DNA of 64,000 bases from Elysia chlorotica (Eukaryota; Mollusca; Gastropoda; Plakobranchidae): the NCBI GenBank assembly GCA_003991915.1, contig RQTK01000084.1:351214-415213 (forward strand). Reading direction: 5' to 3'. The translations under genes were made by a program, and so were the position numbers. Of the stretch, positions 11,649 to 24,893 are shown one piece after another; positions within the stretch are counted from its first letter, which is position 1, and every line of letters starts with the position of its first letter. The notes below the pieces were generated by a model, which ran no database searches, had not been told where the DNA came from, and saw nothing but the letters and a program-made list of their open reading frames with translations.

Positions 11649-14600
11649 TTTTAACAATAATAATTATACTCTCTTTATGCACAATTCAAAATCGCTTTTA
11701 TATCTACTTTTATATTAATATGCACTTGAGTTCCGAATTTCTAACCTTTTTTTCTTTTTCTCATAGTATCCATTTGTAAAGAATTCTGTCTTTTTGTGAT
11801 ATGTATATACAAATTGATATCTGCCTGCCTGCCATCCCGTCTTCCTTCCTCTGTCTCCCCTCCCTCCCTTTCTTTCTTTCTCTCTTCTCTCCCTCTCTCT
11901 CTCTCTTTATGTATATGTCTCTTTCCCTCGCTCTCTCTTCTCTCTCCACCTACTTTTTCATATCTTGCGCCCCACACTATCAGCCATGCCTTTATCATGA
12001 AAATACAAACAACATACACTTGTCTCCAAGCCAGTCTCTGATTCATCAATGCCACACCTCTGGAGCGTGAGTACTGGCCTTGAAGGGCCAGATCTGCAGA
12101 TTTGTTAGCAGCGTGGGTACCAAGCACTACAAGGTCCACAGCTATGGAATGAAAAAAAAATATGTATATATACAATTTTAGGCATGGCCAACGTTTTAAA
12201 TTATTTAGAAGCTGTTAAAAATTAATTTGTTTTGAAACCAACCAAATAAATAAGAATTTCTTCACAAGATACCTTTCATATTACTCATTAAAATGGTTAA
12301 TTGTTAATTAAAGCATTTACCATCTACATATTGCACAAATACTAAGCATTTGAGTTCAGAGAGGAAGTTCAAGTTTACAATAGAAAGAGAAGTAAAATGA
12401 CATAGAACTTAAGTGTAGCTAATATAAATGGCTAGCAGAGAGATAGACAGAATGAGTTGAAATGAGGAAAGAAACAAATATGAGAATCTCAGACAAATGA
12501 GCTCACCCTCCTCTGTGACACTACGGTCTGTGGTGGCTGGCAGTTTTCTTGTAATCACTCTCAAAGCCTTATTGCCCTCAGCATCTGTGTACTCAATTTG
12601 TAGCTGGAAGGGAAACTCTTGCAGAGAACTTTGTTTCTCTCCAGTTGCAGTAGCACAACAGCCTCCTTCTGCTTGAGTAGGAGTGCTTCCTTGTTTCTTA
12701 TTCAATGGAGAAATTTTAAAAAGTTATAAATCCTATCCTACAAAAGCTAAAATTATATACTGAGCTTATAACTAAACTGTGACAACGCGATCAGAAAGAC
12801 ATCTCCATGAAATGCGCTGATTTGTAATCTGATAAGCATGTCTTGATGAACTAATATCAGTCATAGTCGTACTTCCTACAAGCTGCAATCATTGCATATA
12901 ACTTTTATTTTCATAATTATACTTGGGTTAAAAAAACAACAATTAATGTATACATAAATATAATCATAAAATAATTGACCAGTACTGCTTTTATGCTACA
13001 TGTGATATTTAAAGATGCTCTTATTTAAAAATTCTGTCAAGCTTACATCTAAAACATCATTATCAACTTGAGAAAAACCTTATTCAAAATTACCTGATTC
13101 TTTTTTGAGTCGCCTGCAACTTCTGAAAATGAAGACAGTGAGAGAATTAAGAAATAAAATTTTACTCTCTCAATATCAATTAATTTATCAACTGCGACTA
13201 AAAACAAAAAAATCTAAACATTATTTATGGTAAATATCCTGAGTAAGTTAAAATTATTCATCACTGGTCATGTGCCTGTCTGTTTAAAGATGTTAAAGAA
13301 AAATGAGTTATAACAGATGACAAAAATAGTTGGATAAAATCTCATGCTCACTGTATGAAATAAGTTTGTTTTCTGTTGCCTTATATGTTTTGTGCTTTTG
13401 ATTTTATTGATATTTTATTAATTATATCTGTACTTGTTTAGAATAGTATTTATTTTAAAACATATATTTTTGTAACATACCTTTGTTTCAGATCAATCAG
13501 ATTTACAATAGAATAAAGAGCATAACTTTAAATAGGCTAGATTAGGAAGGCTAATTCTAATATTATTTGACAAGAGGTTTTGTAATTAAGTGCCCATGTC
13601 CAAAATAAGCCTTAATAAATCAGAGCAGCACCTGTACCTGTGTTTGACCTCCGCTTAGCAAACTCAAATGAGATCGTTGAGCTTTTCTTGACATTGCCAA
13701 CGCTTTGCTCAATGCGGCTCTCTTGTTTCTCAAGGTCATAATCATTCAAAACATACCTGAGTGAAAATAAAGAAGAGATAGAACATACATTATATACAAA
13801 TAAAATCATTTGCATATCTGAAATAAGATATTTCCTAAAGATATGTTCCATCGTAAGATTAATTGACTGGAAATAAAATACTTGGTTTTTCTTCTACAAT
13901 TAATAGATAGAGATAATAATATGTTTGTTCTATGAAAACTAAAAAAAAACAAAAAAAACTAAAAGTATTCTGATGTCCTTAGGATATTTTTAAAATGTTC
14001 AATTACAAGAAATACTTGAAAAAAAAATGTGTTTGTTACTAGAAGTAATTAAGAAAGAGATAATCAGAGCTCTTGTCTGACAAAAACAAAGAAAATGATG
14101 CTTGAAGCACATGTTTCATTTCTGAGTTGCATCTGAGATTTAACTAACCAAAACAGATACATGTTCTGGGGTTGGTTGTGCTGCTTTATAATACTCATTT
14201 CAAAGTTTAATATGTTAGAAGCCAGCAGTATTTGGGGTAAAAGAAGTGAAGATTCATCAGTTTCGGACACAATTGCAAATTTACAGCTCTTTGTGAAGCA
14301 GGAATGTGGCTTTCACTTTTGTTGCAATGATGGGATCAGCCAAGATGTTTCCAAACTCCTCTGTCAGTTTCATGCAATCAACTATATTGACCTGAGTGAA
14401 AAGGATAATATTCAGGTGTTGATATAATACATTTTTTGCTATTTTAATCTGATTTAAAAACTGTTCCTTATTCCCCAATGATTTCATTTTTCAGAAATTA
14501 ATTTTAAAGCGAAAATGAAGCTGGCAAATATTACAACAGAATAATATAATAATAAAAATTAACAAGAATATCAATAATGAAATTAATTTTTTTTTTTAAT

Positions 14601-17600
14601 AAAAATGTCTCCTAGCACAAGCAAGTATTTAACACTTTTGATGTTACATAAATTGTTGTCATCAGTATTAACAGAACGTTAAATCTAGTCAAAATTATTT
14701 CGGTACAAGTTTTAAGTTTCATTTATCTATTGAGAAAGATGGCTCACCTGCCCACCTGTCTTGTCAGCCATAGTGCCCAGATGTACCAGCTTGCAGTCTG
14801 TACCCTGGATAGTGATCACTGACACCGTCACTCTAGAATGGCAAGAGGAATATATTCAACAATGAAAAAATGCATTAGTTCTAAAATTGTACTTAAAAAG
14901 TTTTGAAGAAACATTTATATAGAGAGATGACCTCTCCTAGTTAAACATCTCCTAGCTTCTCAATGGAAGCTTACATGGCAATGGTCTCGAGATTAAAACC
15001 TGACAATTTTTATGTGCTGCCACGCAGAGACAGAGCAAGGACACTAGAACTTCTGTCTCAGCTGATCATATTATAGTGACAACCATTTAACCAATAGTTT
15101 AATTTAAAAGCATGCACAATAACAACTGGTTAACTCATCACCCCCACCCTAACCCCCATCCTATACTTATGGTTTGAGTTTATCTTTTGCAATAAATTCC
15201 TTTCTAATTAATTTGAATAAGAATAAGAATACACCCTAGTGCAGAGGAGAAGCCAATGGTATGTCCGCCACTATACTTAAACAAGACATCAAATGGAGTG
15301 TTACAGAAAAATCACTTGGTTACTTTAAAATATATAAGGAATTGTAAAGCTAAGAGCTTAAATAGTTCTTCATTACTGCAGCATTTACCGCTAGTAACTC
15401 TTCTTTTTCAAACGAATATTCACTATCATGTCATGCAGATGTAGGGGAAAAAAAAATCCAACAAATCTAATACTTTATTACCAAAAAAAACTTGAACACA
15501 AATTTTATAAAGTTTAAAATATTTCTGTAGACTCAAACATATCAATAGAGATCTGAGATTTTTATATTTACATATGAAATCAGGAAAAGAACTTAAACTT
15601 CTCAAGCCTATGTGTCTCTTTTTATTTAAAGGATAATTGTTAAATTTCAAGAGCAGTACATCACAGGTGCATCACCCTTTATCTGAAGCCTCTTCAGCTG
15701 TTTTAGTATAGAACTCAAGAGCTTCCTCCTCTGCTTCCTTGTCAGTTCTTTCCACGTCTCCTTCGAGCTTGCCGAGCCCAATATTAGCCTTGCCATCAGT
15801 GCACAGGATAACCTTTGAGCCTGGGTGGGAGGCGGCTATGTTCACAGACACAACCAAGGCGGGGCCAAGAGCAGTAGCCCCTCCTTCTTCCAAGCTTGAA
15901 AAAAATATGAGAACATTTAAAATTGTAACTTTTAAGTTAAACAAAACTATTCTCTTAAGCCCTACGAAAAATCCATGCCTATTTTTATGAGACCCTCTGA
16001 CGTTAACAAAATGTAAAACATTTTTCATTTTTTGAAGCAGAACACAACAGAAGCTCCACAACAAGAGAGAGAGGTTGGTGATGGCATGCAAAAGTACTTG
16101 GGTTGGAGCAAAGACACAGAATTTCTCACCTGTAGACTTTCTCGCCAAGTGCATTACAGGTTGTCTTGATGGCATTTGGTTGTTTGAGATCCTGGGTAAT
16201 TTCACGCAACTTTTCAACATCATTCAGCTTGTCACCAGCAACAATGATTTCTTGCTCACTACCATCTCCCATTATGGCTACCTGAATAAGAAAGATATTT
16301 GCAATATGATTAATTTGTTAATATTCTCTCTAGAATTTATATAAAATTATATGTACTGTTTTTAACTTATCATCATAACATGATATTAAACTTTCAGCAA
16401 ATTGAATTTTATAAAGTCATTCCTGTCCATCTCACTTGAATTTGCTTCATTTTGAGAAATTTCATAACTCTGATAAAAGAGCTCAAACACAACAGCCAAG
16501 CACTGAAGGAACCAATTTTAGCAACTTGTATTCCTATGCCAGTGTCATTTAAATCTTTTTTAACTCAAGCCATAAGAAGTAGATTAGGAAAATAAACGCC
16601 ACCTCATTATTAAATGCTACAAGGGCTACTCTGCGATCAGGATGTTGTTGAGCCATCAGATTGAGCTGGTGATCCACAGCGGCCTGCATAGCCTGTAGAC
16701 GCGACACATAGGTGACTTCTCGGTTCCTCTGAGATGGCAGGAACTGGTTTTCATTTCCCTCGTTGAAGCTTTCAAGGCGGCGCAGTTGATTGTTTCCACG
16801 GAGCTTTACTTTGCCAGAGATCTGAAACATTAAGCAGTTAAAATTGAATATCCATAAAATATAAAGTTGGTCCCATTCTCTTTGAGGAAGCAAGAGTTAA
16901 GGTTGCCAGTACTTTCACAATTTACTTTTGCCATGACTTAGGAGCCTCAGCACCTTCAAAAGGTGTCCAAACGCCCAAACTTTTGCATCACCAGCACCTC
17001 CAAACTAACAGAATTAGAATTAGAATTGACTATAGATTGTTAAATTGAATGGTTTCCTGAGTGGATATCAGCTTCACGAAAAGGTTAACCTATGCATGGT
17101 TCTGATCAGTAACTGTAAGAAACTTGAAAAAGACCAACCTCTGAGGTAACACACATGGAACCTGACGTATCCACACAGAACACTACAAGAGAGCGGTCCA
17201 GACCCGCCATATTCGTGCTAGCTGTGGATGGTGCAGGAGACAGCAGGTATGTGACATCCTCAGTGCCAGGAATTTCTTCTGGCTCCAGATCTACAGGCAC
17301 TTGCTCCTCACAGAACTCACACTGCCATACCTTGAGAGACATTTCAAAAGGTTAAGATCATTATATTGTATGGGGGAAGAATGCTTTGATGGTTCAATTC
17401 CCTTTGATTTGTTTAAATGTGTGTGTATAAATTAAATTCTTTATTGATGGCATTCAAATTGGTCATAAAAAAGTTGTCAGCTTTTGGGTAGATAAAACAT
17501 ATTAAATTATGCCTTTGTTTCAATGTAACTGTTGTTGTTGTTGAAGTAGTTGTTATTTTTGCTATTCTCACTGCTACTTACCTTTTGTTCCTGACCTTCC

Positions 17601-18519
17601 GCTTTGCTAATGTGTGACAAAATGGCTAGGCATTTAGGACAAGGTACTGGGTCTCCAGCATACATATTTCCAGGTGAAAGAAGAGTGTCAAAGCTGACAG
17701 ACACCACATTAGTGTCAGCTTTTCTGAACTTCCTCCTCATAGCCTTTTTGTTAGCATTAGCAGGGTCTGAAATTGTTTAATATGTATTTGACTTCAGTAT
17801 TAATTACTCTTAAATTTAACAATCAACTCATCATTTTTGTAGACTGAATGATAAAAATAGAGTGATCTAGTGTTGTTGTTGCTTAGCGTCCAACATCAGA
17901 ACTATATGGGCTACATGGCTAAATGATCTAAGTACTTAAAATAAAACACATGCAAAAATATCATGAATATATTAAGGCAAATCTTCTTCAAACTTAGATA
18001 CTCTTTAAAAAAAGAAAAGATATTCAAGCGCGGCTGGTGCCCCTGGGCAGGGTAGGCATTGCCCAACCTTTTTCGTTAAAAAGAAAGGGGTTGTTTTACA
18101 AAAATACGATGTCATAATTATAGAAATAAAATCAATAATAAATGTATCCTCCAGAATCTAAACCTAAAAAGAGATTAAAACATAGATCATAGACCATGAC
18201 AGCTAGTGACAGCTCTAGCAGCGGCACATTGTTTCCAAGTTCCAATAGTGCCGAGTAGAGCCCTCTACACCAAGGTGGGTTAATGTGAATTTGCCCAACG
18301 TCATTGTAGTATTTCTAATAAAAAAATTGAACTTTGACACTAAAGCTTTCCTTGTCTTCATAATAAGCCCAATGGGGCAAGCCCGACTAATCTATTATTA
18401 TTATTATTATTATTTTTGTTGTTGTTGTTTGTTTTCCTTTTTTTTGTTATTGTTATACATATATTATTATTATTATTATTATTATTCTTCTTCTTCTTCT
18501 TCTTCTTCTTCTTCTTCTT

Positions 18520-18550
<31 letters not shown>

Positions 18551-21500
18551 TTATTATTGTTGTTATTATTATTGATGTTGTTGTTGTTTTTGTTGTTGTT
18601 GTTGTTGTCTTCATAATAAGCCCAATGGGGCAAGCCCGACTAATCTATTATTATTATTATTTATCTTTGTTTTGTTGTTGTTGTTGTTTGCTTTCCTTTT
18701 TTTTGTTATGGTGTTCCTGCAGAAAAATATAACATGTACAATCTTTAAGTGTAAGCTTATATCCTTACTTTTGTGCTGCAATTAAGTCGCAAAATTAGAT
18801 ATTGATTATACTTTTTAAAAATTGAATAGTGCAGTGAAACTGCCACTTTGCCCGACTTGTTTTGGAAAGCATGAGCCGCGATGAAAATATTACAGTGGAA
18901 GTTTTATTTGTTATGGATCATGCTTTGAGCAAATTACTCCATTTGCCGGAAACTGGATTTAGCCTGGGCTGAATCCATCAGCAGAGTGATCGAATTATCT
19001 GGGCCTCATTGTTCAGCCAATAAAATTTATCATGACATTCTGACATGACATAAGGCTTGATCCTCAATGTGCTTTAAAGGCTGGCTTCTTGTTAGTCTTT
19101 GCCTCTACAATCCCTGAGGATTCCTAAGTTCTCAATTAAACCTCTCAATTTTATCTACATTTCCCTTCTCAATGTCCTATTAGTTTTGGCCATCCCCCAC
19201 ATTTTTTTCCCTGTGGATTCTATGTCAGACTTCGTCTTGTGATATCTTCTCTTGGTTAAAGGGCTGACCTAAAAGCAAGAGAACTCAAAGTGAACATACC
19301 TGAGCTTCCAGCAGTAACTGGTAGTTCAGTAGTAGGCAAGTGCCCAGCAGTTGCTTGCTTCAGTCTCCAGTGGTACTTGGCCCTTTTTAGTCGTTTTTTC
19401 TTCTGTGGGCTATGGCCTCCTGGAAAAAAAAGGAGTAGAGAGTCTTTTTTTTTTTAAGCTACAAACAAGTGAGATTTTGCTTGCTAACATTGATTAAACT
19501 TAATGGCAAGGAATAATCATGTCCAAGTGAATTTTAATTTCTAAGTTAAATCCCAACAATAAATACATGATCTTCAATTATTAGATTGGAAAGCATAATT
19601 ATTCTTTACAAATGAACCTTTAAAAAAATAAAAAGCACATAAGATAAACAGGTGTCCATTCAAATTATTAATGATTTTTTAGTATACTGGATAGGGTCTA
19701 AAACATGTAGACTTCTATTCAGAACCCTTCTAACTAATAATATTGCCTAACAGGACCCAACATAAAACTATTTTTTGATTACCTGCCCCATACACATCAG
19801 TACTGAAAAAACTTGCTTTGGGAAGATCTTCATCAGAGTCAGAGCTGTTAGAGTCACTGATAGAGTTAAAATGAAAGATGAAAAACTTATTGAATAGAAT
19901 ATTTAAAGTTCAAAATCAACAATCTGATCTTTTTTTTTTTCTTGCTTGATGAACAATATTCCATATCTTAGAAATTCAGAGTAATTTAATGAATCTACTG
20001 TGACATCAGTTTTGTGTTCTTTTTTTTTTTTTAATGACAAGGACTCTTATAATGTTAATGATGCAGTGTCTTTCTATCTCTGGGTATTATAGTACAAAAG
20101 CAAAATAGTGATACATTTCATTGGCTAAGTCTAGAATATCTCAACTATTTTGTTTCAATGTCAACCCATAAAGCGTGTCGCGCCACCTGACTGCCTCGTT
20201 GTGAGAAAACTGTGAGAAAACTGCTTGGTTACTTCACTGACTTAGCACCTCCGGACTGGGCACGGCTGGGAGAAGAGCAACTGACACTGGTAGTGGGCCT
20301 TCATTCATCCTTTATTCCTACTTTTTCTACTATGTGAGAAACTCATGAATGGGTTTATAGGCTCTTAAAATATCAACCAATAAAATCAATGAATAGTTTG
20401 GCGAATCCTCAGCCTCCCTCTCACATTATAAGGGTTATATGATTATCACTGATTTACTGATTATAGCCTGAATTTCTAAGAAAGGAAAGAGCTAAGGAGC
20501 TGAGGGAGGAGTGAAATAATCCATTGTTGTAGGGGAAGATGGTGATGAAAGCCGTGCTTTGGGCCATTCACATAAGGGTGTCAAATGCCGCGTCACTGAG
20601 ACAAAAAGACAGATGCACACACACGAACACACTGATGTGAATTATCTTTACGCGCCTACCGACTCAGTAGGCATGTGAAGACAGCTAAGTCTCCAGTGCT
20701 TGGGACTGAGGAACAGGACGTCAAAGGTTGAAATTGTGTCGCCGTTCTTTTGGGACATAACATTAATCTGGCAATGGCATTTTTAGCAATATAACAAGAT
20801 TCCAAGTATCTCTATCAATAGTGCTCTGCATTGTTAAGTAGGAGGTCAAAGGTTTGATCCTCAGCTGATATTTCCATTTCTGTATTGTTTCAACCAACTT
20901 CTCTGCGCAGTAGAAATATTTAGTTTTATGAGCTTATAACTATTGTAAAAAAAAATATCAGCGATATCAGCGCAACACTAAGAGCATCAGTTAACATTCA
21001 TAAAACGTAGCATTCTGTATGTTGCAGATGTATGCGTATAAGGTAGGCTAATGAATTACGAAAAGTTCATTGCTAAATACTATTATAACCTAATTTATAA
21101 TGTAGTCCCTCGAAAAATGATTAAAAATGGTTTCGAAAACTGCAGAGAACTTACTTTTAGGAACATTAATATAGGACAACTAGGGAAAAAAGGTTTTGCA
21201 TCTTTGATCAAAGAATGTGAAATATCACACGCTGCTTCACTATGGGAAAGGAAATTCCAAATTAATTTCAATATAAAGAATTTGATGTTGGCTATGGATG
21301 GCACTATGAAGACCAGACTCTGCGATCTGCACAGGAAAATATTAAATAATATTTACCCTACATCTATACTTCACAAGATGGAAATAAAAAGTAACAACCA
21401 TTGTCCACATTGCAAAGAAATTGATTTTATTAATCATTTCTACTATAGATGTCTGTTAGTACAACCATTGTGGAAAGTAATTGAAAAAAAGGGGCATATT

Positions 21501-22919
21501 GTGGCAAAAGGCTGAATCTAAATGCTCCTGCTGTATTGCTAGTGATCACGCATTCTGAGTCATTCAGCAAAAGGACACTAAAAGTTATAGATCATGCCAT
21601 TCTGGTTGGAAAAATGTCTATCTCAAAAATTAAATATGGCAAAGGTTCACATCTAATAAATATATTTGAAGATGAATGTCATTTTAGAAACATATTTAAA
21701 TAATCACAAACTTACTCATAATGTATTCTATAACAACATATTGAAAAAAACCGGTCCATTGCTCAATCTTCAACAACACTATATTACTGGCAACGTCTAA
21801 AATTCGAAAATTAATCGAAAACAGCTTAAAAAAGAAAAAAATTTAAATATATTTCATAATTTAATTTTGTCTATGAGAACAAACTAAGGGGGAAAAAAGA
21901 AAGGCCAGGATGAGAAGAGAAAATTATACAGGAAAAGGTTGCAAAGGCCAAAACAAAAAGATTTCTTCAAAAAACTAAAAGGCATATATTTTTGTTAGAT
22001 TTTCCATTTTCGTTTCCTTATGTACAATGTAGACCATCTTAATCCTTTTTGTTTCTTTTATCATATTATTTTAAAAAAATGATCAAGTTCTAAAGATATA
22101 TATCACATGGGAAATGTACGTAATACTAATAGGACAACTGAAATATTGCTTTGCTTGTTGAAAGTTGATAACATGTCTAACGCTTTGTCCTACCGTATAT
22201 AAAAGAAAAAGGCAAAATGCTAATAAGAGAGGGATGAGCTTAGGATGCTGGTTGAAGAACAAACCAAAGTGACTGTATAATCTGTGTCTAAAGATGAACC
22301 CAGGTTCGAAAGAACACTAATAAAAGAGAATGCATCCTGGACAGAAACCTCCACAGATTTTTTTATTGGCAAAAAAAAACCCAGTATATTTTACAAATGT
22401 GAATATAATGTTATTGTACGCGGTAATCCTGATAACTGTTAATAAATTAAATCCATACAAAACAGCAAAGAAGCTTCATAGATGGTCTATAACTGCAAAA
22501 ACACCTATGCCTGAACAAAACTCTGCGGCAAAAAAAAAAAAAAAAGAGCAAAAAAGAGTTTTAACCAGGTGAACAGTACAACCACACCCCATTCCCACAT
22601 GCCAGATCCAGACTGGCAATCTGGCGGTTCAGGCGGCTTCGAAAAATGCGCTGCGGAGGCTATAAAGCAATCTCCAGATGTAGTCTCAGTAAACATTGCA
22701 CTCAACAGAAGTAGTAAGATTTTCTGAGTTTTCCTAAAAGAGATGATATAATTTTTCGCCTGCCCTCCGATGTTACCCATGATGCCTTTTGATGTATATA
22801 TACTTTATCAAATCAATTCAAACTTACCTTACATGCATTCCCTGCACAAACTCCTCCTCGGACAAACTCTCATACTCATCCTCAGAGTATGTAAGAACAT
22901 ATTTTGATGCAAAATTCAT
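9813..22919 (-). CDS. Zinc finger and vWA-domain protein, circularly permutated Ras protein 1-like
   Basis: Coding exons: 22919-22828, 19856-19783, 19419-19300, 17766-17582, 17330-17139, 16821-16603, 16281-16130, 15894-15676, 14832-14748, 14391-14285, 13756-13638, 13122-13094, 12696-12507, 12141-12020, 11118-11035, 10615-10274, 9989-9813. All phases agree, giving about 835 aa. In order: an acidic N-terminus (YSEDEYESLSEEE); a basic stretch (KKKRLKRAK); a CPKC/CEFC zinc finger split across exons 4-5, like that of Sec23/24; a vWA domain with MIDAS DTSGSM, then ATALGPAL and CTDGKAN; a beta-rich C-terminal part (FQLQIEYTDAEGNKALRV, then ALMNQRLAWR); and a Ser/Lys-rich end. This matches the invertebrate family named after CpRas1. 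I do not see a permuted GTPase domain, so that name is only a label; metal-dependent protein binding is inferred. Least certain are the acceptor at 11118 (weak pyrimidine tract) and which copy of exon 1 is used. Confidence 0.82.
10274..10615 (-). CDS. Exon with Cys-Tyr-Gly repeats (vWA-protein gene)
   Basis: This is the penultimate coding exon, 114 codons and phase 0 at both ends. It contains spaced repeats DCYGTQ, KCYGAP, ACYDRG and ECYGAP in a Gly/Pro/Asp-rich context, followed by a basic tail (KSRFGLKSLKSKIASKHKK). The repeats are low-complexity and probably disordered; their role is unknown. Confidence 0.85.
13094..13122 (-). CDS. 29-bp microexon (vWA-protein gene)
   Basis: Encodes E-VAGDSKKNQ. 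Acceptor TTTTCAG and donor GTAATT flank it, and its entry phase (1) and exit phase (0) fit the neighbouring exons exactly. The upstream exon also has an alternative phase-1 donor 6 bp further on (at 13632). Confidence 0.75.
15005..15085 (-). repeat. SINE fragment in intron
   Basis: TATGTGCTGCCACGCAGAGA and TCTGTCTCAGCTGATCA match the family tail and body in reverse. It lies between exons at 14832 and 15676 of the vWA-protein gene. Confidence 0.55.
17876..17935 (-). repeat. SINE 3' tail
   Basis: The minus strand reads TAGCCCATATAGTTCTGATG then TTGGACGCTAAGCAACAACA, the terminal block of the SINE family also seen at 33525-33555. Confidence 0.5.
18352..18712. repeat. Microsatellite block flanked by direct repeats
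   Basis: A block of about 58 bp beginning CTTCATAATAAGCCCAATGG occurs at about 18355 and again at about 18608, each followed by (ATT)n and (GTT)n runs. Between them lies a (TCT)n run (about 18485-18550). It is in an intron of the vWA-protein gene. Long homopolymeric frames here are artefacts of the repeat. Confidence 0.9.
20640..20900 (+). repeat. Two tRNA-like SINE relics
   Basis: The block near 20670-20745 has a degenerate B box (AGGTTGAAATTG). The one near 20817-20900 has a better one (AGGTTTGATCCTC) followed by a TCTGTATTGTTTCAACC tail. They lie in intron 1 of the vWA-protein gene. Confidence 0.4.
21051..21890 (+). mobile_element. Non-LTR retrotransposon relic, RT C-terminal region
   Basis: A 155-codon frame at 21051-21515 and a continuation in another frame to about 21703 resemble the end of a LINE ORF2. 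Visible marks are a tryptophan-bearing block (ASLWERKFQ), TRLCDLHRKILNNIYPTS and a zinc-knuckle-like CPHC-x10-YYRC-x5-PLW. The catalytic RT part (YxDD) is absent. A frameshift near 21515 shows it is dead. It lies in intron 1 of the vWA-protein gene, antisense to it. Confidence 0.7.
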
Positions 22920-23465
22920 CGTCTTGATCAATTGTGTCTCTTAAGAGTTAAAAGTAGGTGTTTTATCTGCAAAAAAATAGGCACAGTTGATAAAAATCAG
23001 TTTTAGCACTTGAGGCATTTCTTTTTTTGTGCCTATAACCTATGGCTCATCTTGCGCTAGAACGGCATTTGAACTTACTTTTGCATTTTTCTTTAAATTC
23101 AACACTTATTCTTTATTATTTTTTCAGTTTTCTTAATTGAAATTATAATGTCAAGAGCTCAAAACTGATTGTCACTGAGATAAAAGTAAACCGTTTGTCT
23201 CCTAGTAAAGTAGTAGGGTTACCAAAGCCAGACAGACAGAGGCCAGACTAAAAGCACTCACTGGCCCTCCAGGTTGGGAATTGGGCATGGAGTTAACAAC
23301 CCCGTCTCGTAAAATAAAATTACTGTTACAGAAACCGCAACAAATATCCACAAAACCGTCTTGGTTGAGGAAGAGTCCTCTCCTGTAGAGCTCATAACAT
23401 TTACTGGTGAAAGCCTTAGGGAAGCCGGTGTGCGAACAACTCTTCTGACGACCAAGACCAAGACC
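22514..23465. repeat. Duplicated segment, copy A (start exon plus LINE 5' part)
   Basis: Matches 23942-24893 nearly base for base. It contains the start exon of the vWA-protein gene (22966-22828) and, from about 23160, the 5' part of a LINE reading the other way. After 23465 the LINE continues uninterrupted to about 23941. Confidence 0.9.
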
Positions 23466-23941
23466 AGGATAGGGACCTGCAACATCAGAACCTTGTATGA
23501 GACTGTACAAACTGCAAAAGTATGTCAAGAAATGAACAGGTGCGGCTTGAAAATATTGGGCCTCTGTGAGACCAGATGGACAGGGACAGGAAGAACAAGA
23601 CTAGCTGATGAAACCACAATAATCCACTCTGAAAATGAAGAAGGTAAAGCAAACACACATGGAGTCGCATTGCTTATGAAACCTGAGGCAACATGGGCAT
23701 TACTGTGCTGGGAACCTGTATCATCAAGGATTCTCACTGCAAGATTTAACTTGAAAGGCAGAAGGGTCACCATCATCCAATGCTATGCTCCCACAAGTGT
23801 AGCAGAGATCGAGGAGAAAGTAAGTTTCTATGAACACATCCAGACGGTGTTCAAAAGTCCCAAAAGGAGACATGAGAATCTTGTTGGGAGACCTGAACGT
23901 TCACAACACAAACATGAAGCACATCATGGAAATCCACGACA
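23361..23941 (+). mobile_element. LINE fragment, endonuclease domain (left piece)
   Basis: Encodes the start of an apurinic-endonuclease-type domain: IGTCNIRTLYET, GLCETRWTGTGRTRL, HGVALLMKPEA, SSRILTARFNLKGRRVTIIQ, CYAPTS. In molluscan annotation such frames appear as craniofacial development protein 2-like but belong to non-LTR retrotransposons. It is truncated at about 23941 where duplicated copy B starts. Confidence 0.85.
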
Positions 23942-24893
23942 AAACAAAACTCTGAGCAAAAAAAAAAAAAAAGCAAAAAAGAGTTTTAACCAGGTGAACA
24001 GTACAACCACACCCCATTCCCACATGCCAGATCCAGACTGGCAATCTGGCGGTTCAGGCTGCTTCGAAAAATGCGCTGCGGAGGCCATAAAGCAATCTCC
24101 AGATGTAGTCTCAGTAAACATTGCACTCAACAGATGTAGTAAGATTTTCTGAGTTTTCCTAAAAGAGATGATATAATTTTTCGCCTGCCCTCCGATGTTA
24201 CCCATGATGCCTTTTGATGTATATATACTTTATGAAATCAATTCAAACTTACCTTACATGCATTCCCTGCACAAACTCCTCCTCGGACAAACTCTCATAC
24301 TCATCCTCAGAGTATGTAAGAACATATTTTGATGCAAAATTCATCGTCTTGATCAATTGTGTGTCTTAAGAGTTAAAAAGTAGGTGTTTTATCTGCAAAA
24401 AAAATAGGCACAGTTGATAAAAATCAGTTTTAGCACTTGAGGCACTTCTTTTTTTGTGCCAATAACCTATGGCTCATCTTGCGCTAAACGGCATTTAAAC
24501 TTACTTTTGCTTTTTTCTTTAAGTTCAACGCTTATTCTTTATTATTTTTTCAGTTTTCTTAATTGAAATAATAATGTCAAAAGCTCAAAAATGATTGTCA
24601 CTGAGATAAAAGTAAACCGTTTGTCTCCTGGTAGGGTCACCAAAGCCAGACAAGTAGAGGCCAGACTAAAAGCACTCACTGGCCCTCCAGGTTGGGAGTT
24701 GGGCATTGAGTTAACAACCCCGTCTCGTAAAATAAAATTACTGTTACAGAAACCGCAACAAATATCCACAAAACCGCTTGGTTGAGGAAGAGTCCTCTCC
24801 TGTAGAGCTCATAACATTTACTGGTGAAAGCCTTAGGGAAGCCGGTGTGCGAACAACTTTCTGGCGACCAAGACCAAGACCAGGACAACGAAC
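23942..24893. repeat. Duplicated segment, copy B (second start exon)
   Basis: Direct repeat of copy A at an offset of about 1425 bp. It holds a second intact start exon and the same LINE 5' part, then jumps at about 24880 to a later point in the LINE, so an internal piece is missing. Confidence 0.9.
24253..24344 (-). CDS. Duplicate first coding exon of the vWA-protein gene
   Basis: ATG at 24344-24342, donor GTAAGT after 24253 and an acceptor-like TTTTTTTGCAG ending at 24393 all match the copy at 22919-22828, and the encoded 30 residues are the same. Either copy can splice in phase to the exon at 19856. If both were included in one mRNA, frame B would reach a stop (AGA TAA) at the first codons of copy A's leader, leaving a 31-aa upstream frame. 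Which copy is expressed cannot be told. Confidence 0.7.

Noticed and set aside
12058..12060. Donor at 12058 for the vWA-protein exon starting at 12141
   Set aside because: Reading on to 12020 adds ALMNQRLAWRQ, a segment that I recognise from the family, and closes in phase 0 with the next exon.
18285..18633. Frames of Tyr/Ser, Asn/Lys or Phe/Leu runs on both strands
   Set aside because: They are translations of (ATT)n and (TCT)n microsatellites.
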